Shown here: positions 46,368-57,144 of the stretch, piece by piece | Numbering within the stretch: position 1 is the first letter of the stretch | Layout: each line of letters begins with the position of its first letter | DNA from: Cadophora sp. MPI-SDFR-AT-0126 | Taxonomy: Eukaryota; Ascomycota; Leotiomycetes; Helotiales; Ploettnerulaceae | Direction of reading: 5' to 3' | Length of the DNA: 64,000 nucleotides | Assembly: GCA_020747065.1 (NCBI GenBank) | Contig: JAGMVK010000002.1 | Coordinates: 620,001-684,000, forward strand | Translations under genes and position numbers: made by a program | Notes under the pieces: model-generated | What the model was told of the DNA's origin: nothing | Database searches by the model: none | What the model saw: the letters and a program-made list of their open reading frames with translations, nothing else

Positions 46368-46903
46368 CTATGGCTTGACCTCCACGCCCACACTCTTCGC
46401 GCTGCTAATAACACTCTTACACAGCCCCTCCAAACTCAACCCACTCAACCTCAACTCACTCTGCTTGATCTTCGCAATCTCATACACATGCTTCAGACTT
46501 ATCGTCCCCACAATCTCATTCCCACTCTTCCCCTTCAGCTTTCCCTTCTTCAATTCCACATTCGCCGCTTTCAGTAACAGGTAGCTGGTCGTAGGCGTCC
46601 GGATCTCGAAGTGGAAGGATCGGTCGGGGCGGACGGTGACGCGCGCGGGGATGGGGATTCCGGGTGTCATATGTGCGGTGCGGGCGTTGAATTCCTAAGA
46701 ACGGGAGAGTGTTAGAGGTATTCAAAATGGGCAGGGAAATGGAAGGGGAGGCGAGGAGAGGAAGGGGGATGTACTTTACAGAAATCAATCGATTTCACAC
46801 CTTTACTTCCCAGTGCTGGACCGACCGGTGGACTGGGCGTTGCTTGTCCAGCACCGACAATCAACTTGACGATCTGATCTGTTGCTTGCTTGGCGCGCGA
46901 CAT
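46368..46903 (-). CDS. MRPL19: Mitochondrial large-subunit ribosomal protein uL11m, 151 aa
   Basis: L11 binds the GTPase-associated region of large-subunit rRNA. Exons 46903..46775 and 46694..46368 (80-bp intron) sum to 152 codons. The N-terminus has the L11 hallmark [20 protein letters not shown] followed by [19 protein letters not shown]. The C-terminal rRNA-binding part includes [20 protein letters not shown] and ends [11 protein letters not shown]. No extra long presequence is seen, as in the yeast counterpart. Length and motif order are full. Confidence 0.94.
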
Positions 46904-47922
46904 TGTAGTGGTGGTTTAAGTGCTTGGAGTTGCGATTTGGATTTGAAGCTGGAGCTTTAACTTCAAGCTCGATCCGGTCGAGAAATTTGTTGTCGCCTGA
47001 GTCGTAAGGCAGAATTTAAAGACTTTGGCGTGGGGTTGGAAGGAATGAGGGAGGGTAAAGCTGGTCATTGTGTTTCTTTTCAGGATGAAGTTTTTCTATT
47101 TTTGGTACATTGCGGGTTTTTGTTTGACTTTGATTCAGTCATTCAGATGGTTCTCAGCTTTTCGACTCTTGAGCGCTAAACATTCTCCGGTAATCCTAAA
47201 TATTAGCCCGTAATCCTCATTCCGTAACAAAGGGAGAGTTAAGCTCTCGGACTCTACTATAGCATTCGGATTTTATATTTAATTCCTGACTGCTTGCGTC
47301 ATCCACAGCCTGTCGTCAGATATATTCTTGAGTTTCCAAAGACGCTGCTGAGTTCTCAGTTCCCATATCTGCAGAATGACCTCCCAAATAGGAGCCTAGA
47401 AATCCTTCAAAAACATGGAACATCCGATCCCGAGCTTCAAAACATTCTAGAGGCCTTACCGTATCATACCGTGCCAGCAAACCTTTCTCCCGAGACGAGC
47501 ATCGACGTTTCAAGCGCCTCGAGGAAACGAATGAGAGGAATGGTTTGGATAACTGGGAGTAAAGCGGATGCACGAAAGAATATGCATCAACAGATTGAAT
47601 TTGGGGATTTTGGGTCTGATTTGTAACTCAGAGGATGACGATAATGTTAAGACGCACGTTGTTGTTGATTCTGATATGTAAAGAGGGTGATAACGGGTCA
47701 TAAGAGGAGGAATATGGAAGCGAGTCAAACATTGTGATTGCAAAGCCGATTACGAGTCGTGTACTGTATCTACCCCACGTTCTATCAGAACTGATCCAAC
47801 AACTCTTATTGCTAGCTATGAACACAAATTGATCCCTTCATTTTGCGAGCGTCCCATAAATTTGTCTTTGAAGTGTGGTGGCCAGAATTCCCGAAGTACT
47901 TTCCTAGGGACAGATAGCCAAA
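46904..47922. other. Region between divergent genes
   Basis: About 1 kb between the uL11m start and the Nit2-like start, presumably holding both promoters. It contains the unassigned open segment 47310-47626. Confidence 0.5.
47310..47626 (+). CDS. Possible terminal exon or gene fragment, about 105 codons
   Basis: After an acceptor-like CATCCACAG the frame reads PVVRYILEFPKTLLSSQFPY and stays open to a stop at 47626. It contains EILQKHGTSDPELQNILEAL, and the composition is protein-like. No ATG or upstream exon could be joined. It may be a relic or a spliced small gene. Confidence 0.25.
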
Positions 47923-48978
47923 ATGGGAGGGGAAACGATAATTGTATGGTACTCCCGCTTCAACCGTCAACACAGTAGGAACATTCTCCATTCTGATGTC
48001 TTGTTCAGGCAGTGGGTCAGATGTGCTCAACATCGAGCATGAAGCACAATCTATCTCAGGTCCAAACACTCGTTGCCAAAGCGGTTGCAGCTGGAGCCAA
48101 GGTACGATTCCTTGTTCTCAACATAGCACCAAGCTTGCTCATCCATGAACAAATTACAGGCTCTCTTTCTCCCAGAAGCATCGGACTGGATAAGTCATTC
48201 TGGCGAGGAAACATTGAGTCTCGTACGGTCGGTAGAAGACAGTCTGTATGTCCGTGGACTTCAGAAACTGGCCCAGGATCATAAGCTGGCTATCACGGCT
48301 GGTATTCATGAACCTGGTGAAAAAGGCTCAGGAAAAGTCAAAAATACTGCTATTTGGATATCGGAGGAGGGCAAACTTGTGGAGAGATATCAAAAGTTGC
48401 ATATGTTTGATATGGAATTGACCAATGGACCTCATGCTCATGAGGGAGAGTATGTATTCATGGTCTGGTTGAGCCCTATGAACTGACAATCTGTAGCATT
48501 ATTGAAGAGGGAATGGAGATACACCCTCCGTTCGAGACGCCGGTTGGACTTGTAGGACTTTTGATTTGCTTTGATGTAAGTAGCCTTCCAAAAACTGGAT
48601 ACGATCTTGCTAACGTGATAGCTCCGATTCCCCGAAGTTCCGTTGTCGCTGAAGAGGCAAGGGGCTCAGATCATTACATACCCCTCAGCTTTCACAGTTC
48701 CAACTGGGAAAGCCCATTGGGAAATTCTTCTCCGTGCCAGAGCCATTGAGACTCAATCGTACGTGATTGCAGCAGCGCAAGCTGGATATCACAATGATGT
48801 CCGAGTATCGTATGGCCACTCGATGGTGGTGAGTCCTTGGGGAGAAATCATCGCGGAGCTGGGAGGGGACTTCACTAGGCCGGAGATAGCGACGGCATCA
48901 ATTGACCTGTCGGAAGTTAACAGGCTAAGAAAGGAGGTGCCATTGAGGAGGAGGACGGATGTTTACCCGGAGCTATAG
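47923..48978 (+). CDS. Nit2-like carbon-nitrogen hydrolase (deaminated-glutathione / omega-amidase type), 279 aa
   Basis: Nitrilase-superfamily amidases of the Nit1/Nit2 type hydrolyse deaminated glutathione or alpha-ketoglutaramate. Exons 47923-47943, 48009-48101, 48160-48449, 48497-48575 and 48622-48978 have introns of 46-65 bp and sum to 280 codons. The Glu-Lys-Cys catalytic triad is visible: Glu44 in LFLPEASD, Lys117 in RYQKLHMFD and Cys159 in LLICFDLRFPE. No signal peptide is seen, so cytosolic or mitochondrial. The start exon is only seven codons (MGGETII), chosen because it alone supplies an in-frame ATG with a GTATGG donor. Exact substrate is inferred from family resemblance. Confidence 0.88.
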
Positions 48979-49377
48979 AGTCAGTTAAAGACATTAATAC
49001 TTTCGAAGAGGCATTATCGCTGTTGAGTTGTCTCATCAGATGGCCGCATGAATGGATTTGTGCCCAACGTGCAATAGTGACTTGGACTTGAAATGAACAA
49101 CACGACTCGAAATCCTGGACCTGTCTGTCTGATACAGACTTTAACAATCGCATATCCAATTGTTTATTTGTACATGAACTGGTCACTGGGGAGAACCTTG
49201 CTATTTGCACACCCATGGTTTGCTGACGTAGCCAGCATCCTGCCGCGCTGTGACGCGAGGCGAGAGCAAGGCTCACTTGCCTTACATCAGAATTTCTCCA
49301 GAAGAAAGACATCTCCTCTTTTCCCAACAACCTTTTCCAACCACTACACCAAAGAATACCTGCAAAAATCCGTCAAG
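48979..49377. other. Short intergenic region between tandem plus-strand genes
   Basis: About 400 bp that must hold the Nit2-like gene 3' end and the Svf1 promoter. No motif recognised. Confidence 0.5.
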
Positions 49378-50681
49378 ATGATGAGCTGGGCGAAACAAAA
49401 GTGAGCTTTGCTTCTTTGCCAGCCCCGCATCTTTCTAACCACTTTTCTCTGTGATAAGGCTGGCTGATGTCGCCGGCACTCGTGAACCAATATACGGCCC
49501 CGAGGCCATTCAGTCGGTTGCGAAGCAGACTGAGACTACTGAATACACGGAGCTTACAAGAAAGGACTTTACATGGTCCCATTTGAACACGACATGTGTG
49601 GAGACCGAGGTTTTCTACCTAATGTCAGACGGGGGGCAAGTTGCTTTTGTACAGGTCATCTACAGCAATGTTGCGTATGATCATCCTAGCTTTCCCCAAA
49701 GCAAATTGTATGCTGATATTAAGTGAAGCGGTCTGCGAACGACATCCCAATTCAACTGCAAGATCTACTACCCAAAGAGCGCCAACAAACCCAGTCTTTG
49801 GTCCTCTGATCAGCTCGCAAACATTGACTTTAGCGACGATGAAAACAGCTTTTATGCCGATAACCTCGCCGTTGAACTCTCAGAGGATGGCAACACATAC
49901 ACTATCAAATCCTTGACAAACCAGGCGTCGGTGGTTAATCTTTCGGTCACCAGAACTGCACCAGCTTTCCACGTTGGAAAGGATGGCAATTCGACTTTTG
50001 GCACAGATCCAAGCGCACCATGGGGCACAATGAGACATGCTTTCTGGCCTCGAGCTACCAGCTCAGGAACAATCACAACCGCAGACGGAGCAATTGATTT
50101 TAAGGGCAAGGCGTGCTTTATCCATTGTCTGCAAGGTATGAAACCACATCACGCTGCTGCAAAGTGGAAGTTCTGCAATTTCCAGAGCGAGAGTTATTCT
50201 GCCATCGCAATGGAATATATCACTCCCCCGTCTTACGGATCTACAAATGTCACTGTCGGTGGAATCACAAAGGGAAATGAGATCGTTTGGGCTGGAACAA
50301 ATTGCACAGCGACCTGGACCAAGGTTAAGGATGATTCCGAAGTTGGGTGGCAACCACCTGAGGCGGTCAAGTTTGAATGGAATGGGAAGACCAAGGACGG
50401 AAAGAATGTGACAGGTTTGATCGAGGGGCCACTCGATGAGCATTATGACAGAGTCGATATCATGGCCGAAGTTCCTGGCTTCATCAAGCAAATTGTAGCT
50501 GGAGCGGCCGGAACCAAGCCATACATCTATCAGGTTAGCATTTGCAATCTCTAGCGCCAGTTTCTACACTAACAAGGGACAGTACCCCAAGACCACCATT
50601 TCGTTGAAGCTGAAGATCGGTGAGGAAGAGGTTGTCGAGGAAGGAATTATGTACGCAGAGGCAACCTTTATATCTGAATGA
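49378..50681 (+). CDS. svf1: Survival factor Svf1-like protein, 380 aa
   Basis: Svf1 is a fungal lipocalin-like protein linked to oxidative-stress survival and ceramide transport. Exons 49378-49400, 49459-49674, 49729-50533 and 50583-50681 sum to 381 codons. The N-terminus [20 protein letters not shown] could form the amphipathic membrane-binding helix known from yeast Svf1. Conserved segments include [19 protein letters not shown], then [17 protein letters not shown] across intron 2, and [11 protein letters not shown]. Introns 1 and 2 use AAG acceptors, less common but needed for phase. Length matches the family. Confidence 0.92.
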
Positions 50682-51253
50682 AAGAGCGAAGAGAGCTTCG
50701 GGCGGGATTCACATAAGGCATGTTTGCTTGGTTTTATCATGAATATTCTTCGGCGTTCGATAGAGAGGCAAACACCACATTCGTTGCATATGCATATGTA
50801 CAGGGGCATTGTTTGTTTGATTGATGACTGATTGACGGCTGGCAGCGAGCGCAGGTGGAAATAGCGCATAATAGAGTCTCCAAACGGGGACTTGGAACAT
50901 GAATTACATAAAGTGAACTTTGCAATATCCCTCTCCTTCAATCCTTCCTAAAGTGACCTCGAATCACCTTTGTGGTCAAGTGTAATAATTTTTATTTTCT
51001 TTCTCGTAGGCGGCTGGGCCATTCTTTCAGGCATCAAATTTGAAACCAAAGATCCGACCCCTCATCGCGCTAGCACGAGGCTACGTACCTCGCTCGGAAC
51101 GGCGCGCTTCTCCACCACAACCATCAGTAAATATTGACATGTAAAAGACTGCGGCTTTCAACGACTTGAGCTTCAGCTTAGTCCGTGTACCAACCTTTTC
51201 TCGTTTCTCATCTTTGTACAAAACTTCAAAAACACCAGCCACCTACTCAAAAT
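50682..51253. other. Intergenic region upstream of the histone variant
   Basis: About 570 bp. No second histone gene is divergently arranged here, unlike the usual fungal H3-H4 pair. No clear TATA box seen. Confidence 0.5.
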
Positions 51254-52081
51254 ATGGCGCCATATCAGTCTCCCGCCGCTCGATCGCAAGCAGGACCGTC
51301 CGGGACTCGAGGGACTGCCCGACCCACTCTGAGTGGGAAGGGTTTGTTGGGAGGAGGATCCAAGTTTGTAGCTGGAAGAGGAAAGGGAGCAAAGGGAATG
51401 GGCCTTGGGAAGGGGTCAAAGAGAAGTAGGTACGTATTGCGACTCCCCACATGCATTCCTCTGTGTCGCATCGCAATTGGCATGCAACTGACATCACTTC
51501 TCGCTGCAGAAAGGTTGTCCGAGACACAATTCAAGGCGTTAGTAAGTAGACCTCAGCTTTGAAACTTGTGTGCAATCTGTTTAGCTTCTGGTACACTGAC
51601 GAGTTACTCTCTACAGCGAAGGGTGACATCAGGTATGAAACATTCCCTTCCCTCGTCCCACTACACTCTTTCCACTATTTTTCATCCCGTGGAGCAAGAA
51701 ATGAAAGCTGACATCTTCGCAGACGTCTTGCTCGTCGTGGGGGTGTCAAGCGCATCTCAGGCGGTATTTATGATGAAGTACGAACTCAGTTGAAGAAGCG
51801 CCTCGAAGACGTAAGTACTATATCAAGTCCGTCCGTGGTCCACCTAGCTAACCAGCCTGTGTGTTAGATTCTTCGGGTCACGGTCACGGTCGTTGAGTAT
51901 CAAAATCGGAAGACTGTCACGGTGATGGATGTACGTTATTCATCTGACAAGTACATATCGCTGGGCACATACTAATTGCATTTAGGTGGTCTTTGCCTTG
52001 AAGAGACTCGGTCGCCCTATTTATGGGTTCGACACAGACACGTACGATGCATCCAGAAAGGTCAAGAAGGCGACTCGTTGA
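51254..52081 (+). CDS. Divergent histone H4 variant with extended N- and C-termini, 156 aa
   Basis: Six exons (51254-51429, 51510-51541, 51617-51632, 51723-51810, 51868-51930, 51986-52081) sum to 157 codons. The core matches H4: [21 protein letters not shown], then [18 protein letters not shown], then [18 protein letters not shown] and IYGF. The tail [20 protein letters not shown] keeps counterparts of canonical Lys5, 8, 12, 16 and 20. Forty residues precede that tail and contain a tail-like [12 protein letters not shown]; 16 residues follow the usual YGF end ([16 protein letters not shown]). Canonical H4 is 102-103 residues and nearly invariant, so this is a paralogous variant, comparable to H4 variants noted in some filamentous fungi. 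All splice junctions keep phase, so it looks functional. Confidence 0.92.
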
Positions 52082-52643
52082 AAGCTTTGAGATGGACTCG
52101 ATTCGAGCTCGATAATCATTTTCTTGAAACTCGACAGCCTCGACGATCCCCAATACATTGCTCTTGAAAGACGACTTCTGGTTCCGAATGCGATACCCTT
52201 CATGCTTTCTCTCCGAACGTCTCTCGGTATCCCTCGCCTTACAAATTTTCGTCATAGTAGGGGCGATAATCGGATCAGGTGGATGAACTGGATTTGGGAG
52301 TTTTCGGATGTTACTTTTGCTTTGGCACACAGATGCCTGTAGATATTGTTGCATCACGGAGTTTGGGTCTGGAATTGTTCTGCAGATACGGATTCTGCTT
52401 TGTTAGCGGCTGGAAAGGATGGCTTGCTCCTTTTAGCGATGGGGGGAATTCTTGCAACGATACCATGGGAAGGATGAGATGGGAGTCTCCGGCTTGATTC
52501 TCTATATAGTCAGGTAAATGGATGACATGGAGGCTGCCTCCATATCATGTGGCTCTCCTGGATTTGAAATGTTTGGAATCTCGATTGTTGACCGCTGGAT
52601 ATTGACATTGAAAGCATCTCCAATCCCACTACGTTAATTGCCA
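52082..52643. other. Region between convergent genes
   Basis: About 560 bp with the 3' sides of the H4 variant and the Pmp3-like gene. No further gene seen. Confidence 0.5.
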
Positions 52644-53207
52644 CTAGTGCCTCCACCATTTCTTCCTACCACTTACACTCCCACCCCCAACTACGCTCTC
52701 CTCCACAACCATCTCACTCCCCCTTGACCTCCCCATGCCCAAACCACTACCCCTCTTCCCCATACTCTTTCCCTCCTTCCTCCTCGCCCTCACCATCTCC
52801 TTCTCTTCCTCCGCCCGCCTCTCCCCTCTCCACAGCTGATCCACATGCCTCCTCGTAGCACCGCCATTCCAGACCTCCTCACTATAAATACCCGTCTTCC
52901 TGCCTCCCGGATACCTCCCCCTCTTGACTTTGTGTTTCCGGTGGAAATACGTGCAGGTTACGTAGAAGCCGTGGATGTGGCCCGGGATGACGCCTGCGAT
53001 GAAGAAGAGTGTGTTTATGAGGCAGTCCATTCCTGGGCCGGCGACGACGAGCACGGAGAGGGGAGGGCCTGGAGAAGAGTTAGTAGTGGGGATTGGTGGG
53101 GTAACAGATAGCGGGCAAGTTTAATGAAGAATGAGAAATTGAGAAACTGGGGGAGCCGGACAGAAGATGTTGATTGTGAAAATTAAGATGCGTTCCATGA
53201 TGGCCAT
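52644..53207 (-). CDS. Pmp3/UPF0057-type membrane protein with long basic C-tail, 156 aa
   Basis: Pmp3-type proteolipids are small two-helix membrane proteins affecting membrane potential and salt tolerance. Exons 53207..53162 and 53068..52644 (93-bp intron, GTCCGG donor) sum to 157 codons. The family core is seen: MERILIFTINIFCPPLSVLV, then CLINTLFFIAGVIPGHIHGF and YVTCTYFHRK. Classic Pmp3 has about 55 residues; here a further ~90 hydrophilic residues follow, rich in Arg, Lys, Glu and Gly. Longer relatives with such tails exist in filamentous fungi. ATG 53198 is an alternative start three codons downstream. Confidence 0.8.
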
Positions 53208-54328
53208 GGTGGTAGTACTTTGAAGCCGAAGCTGTCCTTTCACTTCCTATCTCTTATTTCGACTTTGATTTGATACCTTCCGGGTCCAAAATGAGGTTGG
53301 AAGGTTGGACAGAATACCGGGGGAAAACAGATAGATAACTTGTGAATAACGACGCAGACAGGGTATCACAGATACTAAACGATTAAAAGATCAAAAAGAT
53401 AAAAGAGAGGGCACAGCAACATATATTAACTTATCTTATCATTATGCCATTCACAGAATTCAGGGTCCTTGACTTCTTGGTCTCGTCTTGAATCATGGAT
53501 CAGATCTTGGATTAGATCCCCAACAATGACGAAAGTGATGCATAAGAAACAGGAATTTATATTGTGGCTTGCCGAAGACAAGGGGCGGCGACTGCCTCGC
53601 TTGGATGCTGTGGCACGGTGGCTGTGGCTGCGCAGAATTTCCCCTCAGGGATGTCTTTTTGGCCCCCAACCGTCAATCCTCCGGAGGCCCTCACTGACTG
53701 ACTCCCTTTCCAACTCTGGGTACGATAAGCACGATTCATGACAAGCAGACAATCTTGACGGTCACCTTTGCGGATAATCCGTTCCTCGGCCGAAATCCGA
53801 GCTCCAGCCAAGATCCAAACTGGGAGAATGTCTCCGTCCATCTATTGGCTCCATTGGAGCAGAAGACCGATATGAACCATGTCCCGACAAGGCTGAAAAT
53901 GTGCTGTTGTTTTGCGGCACGGTTTGAACTGTAAATCCGCACTAACACACGATGAGAATTCCTGATCTGGCTTAGGATATGTCTCCAAAATGCTTCGGTC
54001 TGATTCGATTTTGGGCAAGATGTCATGCGAGGACATCTTTCGCGAATATATTGATGGAAATTCTAAGCACCTCACTCAGTCGATTCTTTGTTTTTCTGAC
54101 GATCCAAAGATATTAAATGTGGCATCAGCTACACCGTACGGAAGTACATATCTGAGGATCTTAAGATCCAAGCGCCCGTTAGCAAATCAGAACGGGGACC
54201 TCGTAAGCTTACAAGGGGTCCCATATATGCACAGGTCCGATGAATGGTACAAATATTACGACTAGCGACCTCCCTACAGATTCTCAACTTCCTTTTTCGT
54301 GGGGTCTGGAGCTGCTCCAAGTGTATGC
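53208..54328. other. Region between divergent genes, no gene recognised
   Basis: About 1.1 kb between the Pmp3-like gene and the zinc-cluster factor, presumably holding both promoters. Short open frames overlap each other on both strands and show no domain. Confidence 0.5.
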
Positions 54329-56480
54329 ATGATGGAAACGGAGAAAGCCAAGGTCAAATGGACTCGAAAGCCTGCTCCCCGTACGAAGACTGGCTGCTTG
54401 ACTTGCAAGTGAGGATGCTGTTCCCCTCTTTCTCCAGACATACTTGCCTGACTTCTTGGGGCTAGATATCGCAGAGTCAAGTGTGATGAGAGGAAGCCAA
54501 CTTGTGCGAGATGCGAGAACTTGTACGTTCACACCATCAAATTCTTTTTCATCTATATTCCGCGATGCTCTAGTCCGCAAATATCCGTCAAGAACTGTGA
54601 CTTTGCCAGACCTCAACATCGAGTTGACGAGAATAAGATCTAATCTAGATGCAGTGGAGTTATATGTGATGGATACCCAAAACTACGTTCTAAGCGAACA
54701 GGCACGGCTGGCGTGAATCAACGAGAGAACCCCCTCCCTCTGGCCCCGAAATCAGTATCTGCTCCGGTCCAGATCAGTCCGGAGTCCTACAGCCCAGTTC
54801 CGACAGTACGGTCTAGATGGCGACCTATCGCCGCTGCGAAAAGCACCTTAATCCCTAGCGAAATTCAGATAATGAGATTCGATGACGAAACAGAGCAACG
54901 GTACTTCAACCTTTTTCGAGAGAAGACTTCAATGAAAATTGCACCATACTTCGAATCAGAGACATGGTATGTCCGCGTTAATCCAATGAGACGTCGTTAC
55001 TGAGGCATATCATAGGGGAAGATTGGTACTCCAAGCATGTCATGTACCATCTATCAAACACACGGTCATTGCCATAGCTGCCTTGCACCAAACAGCAATG
55101 ACTCTCGATGACTTGAGGAGAATGTCTCTTGACAAGAGAGTTGATTTCTCGGATCTTGGGGTCCATCACCAAGTCGCCATTAATCAGTACGCCAAAGCCA
55201 TTCGAGGCTTGCGAGAGGATTTGGCCAGCGGGAAACTAGACCTGAGGACGATCTTGATTTCGTGTCTTGTAGTTGGGTGCTTCGAGGGCTATCATGGCAA
55301 CATCCCTCTGGCACATACACAAATTCGAACGGGCATAAACATGCTGCACGAGTGGAAGAAGGCGTATGGTAACGAGTTTATTCTCTCCTGGGCATCGCCC
55401 AACACGCACATAATCGAAGATGATTTGGTCACTACCTTTGGCCGTCTTGAAATCTCAACAGGCTACGCTTACACCGATGAGGACGAAACCCACCAAATCC
55501 GGAGAGAGCAACTGTCGAGGCATCTTCGAGACATGCCTCCTATTTTCGACAATTTGACACATGCCCGTGTCTACCTCGAACTCATATTCAGACAGATGGA
55601 GCACTACCTGTATGTCTCGGCGCCATGGCCTGATACTTACCACCAGCATAAGAGAGTTGAAGAGAGAGTTGCCGCGCGCTTGAAAATCGAAAGGATGTCG
55701 AACCCATTGAACTATTGCACGAGTCCTAGCGATGTTGGAGAACAAAAGTCCAACCAAATGAGCGAGCCGAAGAAACCTTATCCAGCCGAGGTACTGCAAT
55801 GGGATTTTAGCTCAATCAGGCCCGATCCCAATCTCCCTCCAGAAGTCGCAGACTCACCCGATGCAAGGAAACTCCAATTGGGAGAACTCCTGCGGTGGAA
55901 CCGTTCCTTTGAAGCGACAATGAAAGAGCCCGGAATGAAGGAGACCACGGGATCCATGATGCTTCGGATGCATCTCCAGATATGCTATATCTGCGTCAAG
56001 ACGTATCTCGATGATGTGATGTTGCCAGACCAGTACACATCCGAAATCCTCGAAGTCGTCGCCATATCCAAGAAACTGCTCGAAGCCTTTCGGAACGGTG
56101 AGTCCACGAATTTCACGCTCGATTTCGGCCTGAACATCCCACTGTACATCTGTGGGATGAAATGCCGTGTCCGTTCTGTGAGGAAGGACATTATCGATCT
56201 GTTGCTTCATCAACCTCGACGGGAAGGCTTCTGGGACAGCCAGTTGGCAGCAAAGGTCATAATGTGGATTCGGGAACTTGAAGAGGAGCTTACTGAGGAC
56301 GACTTTGTTCCTGAATGGTGTAGGATACGGCCTTCTGAGGTGGGGTTTAATATGAAAAATAGCAATGGCGAGAAGGCTACAGAAGATGAGTTTGGACGTG
56401 AGGCAGAACTGGTGTGTCATCAGAGAATATCGCCTGACAACTTTGAGACGAGGGAGAGGCGTATCACTGTAGCGTGGTGA
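54329..56480 (+). CDS. Zn2Cys6 transcription factor, 637 aa
   Basis: Exons 54329-54408, 54466-54522, 54655-54966 and 55016-56480 sum to 638 codons. The zinc cluster is spread over three exons: CLTC ends exon 1, KYRRVKCDERKPTCARCEN is exon 2, and the sixth Cys is in GVICDGYP of exon 3. This gives the CxxC...C...CxxC...C pattern. The long last exon is alpha-helical and of the Fungal_trans_2 (DUF3468) type, with VLQACHVPSIKHTVIAIAAL and DLRTILISCLVVGCFEGYHG. No neighbour suggests a target pathway. Start could also be Met2 at 54332. Confidence 0.9.
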
Positions 56481-57144
56481 TACCATGCTAGAAAATGGAG
56501 TGCAGATTGGACTCGGGACCACTTTGGCATTGCTTGACAGTCTCCTCGCGTGTGGGTGGTGTTGTCAATGCACAGGGCTTTGCATCTGGCTCGTGGGAGG
56601 GACGACTCAAGGAGGCCCATTGGCAATAGCAAGGATGTGTTGCGGCTTATGAGAGGCCAAAAGACCAATTTGTCAGAGGCAGTTCTCAAGAGATATGATG
56701 TACCGAACTTTACCTTGTCAGACGCAAGCAGAAGCCTCCAGTAACACCGAAGGGAGTATTGGATCGTTTCGACCTGAAATGCATCGAAGCTCAAAAGAGT
56801 CGTAATCTGATGAACAAGGGCGCTAGCATTGGACATATAGACTTGATGAATGAAGAGGAATTAATTTTTTTTAAAAAAAAGAAGAAGAAGAAGAAAAGCA
56901 TTCCCTTAAGAAAGTCAATATCGGTGAATATCAAATCAAGTCCCGTATATCCGAGAGCAGTACCGAGCGGACCTCTTCCCCACACCCGGAGACGAAAATT
57001 GGACGAAATCAGCTGGACCCACACAGGCGGAAGCGACCAGGTACCCTGGTCCTGGATCCTTGACCTTTGTGCCATAACATCACGACGCGTCTTCCCAAAT
57101 GTGAAGCACATCAGACCAAAACAATTCATCGACCATCACCCGAG
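56481..57144. other. Intergenic region with an A/GAA-rich tract
   Basis: About 660 bp between tandem plus-strand genes. A T8A8-like run followed by (GAA)n lies around 56865-56897. No gene recognised. Confidence 0.5.
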
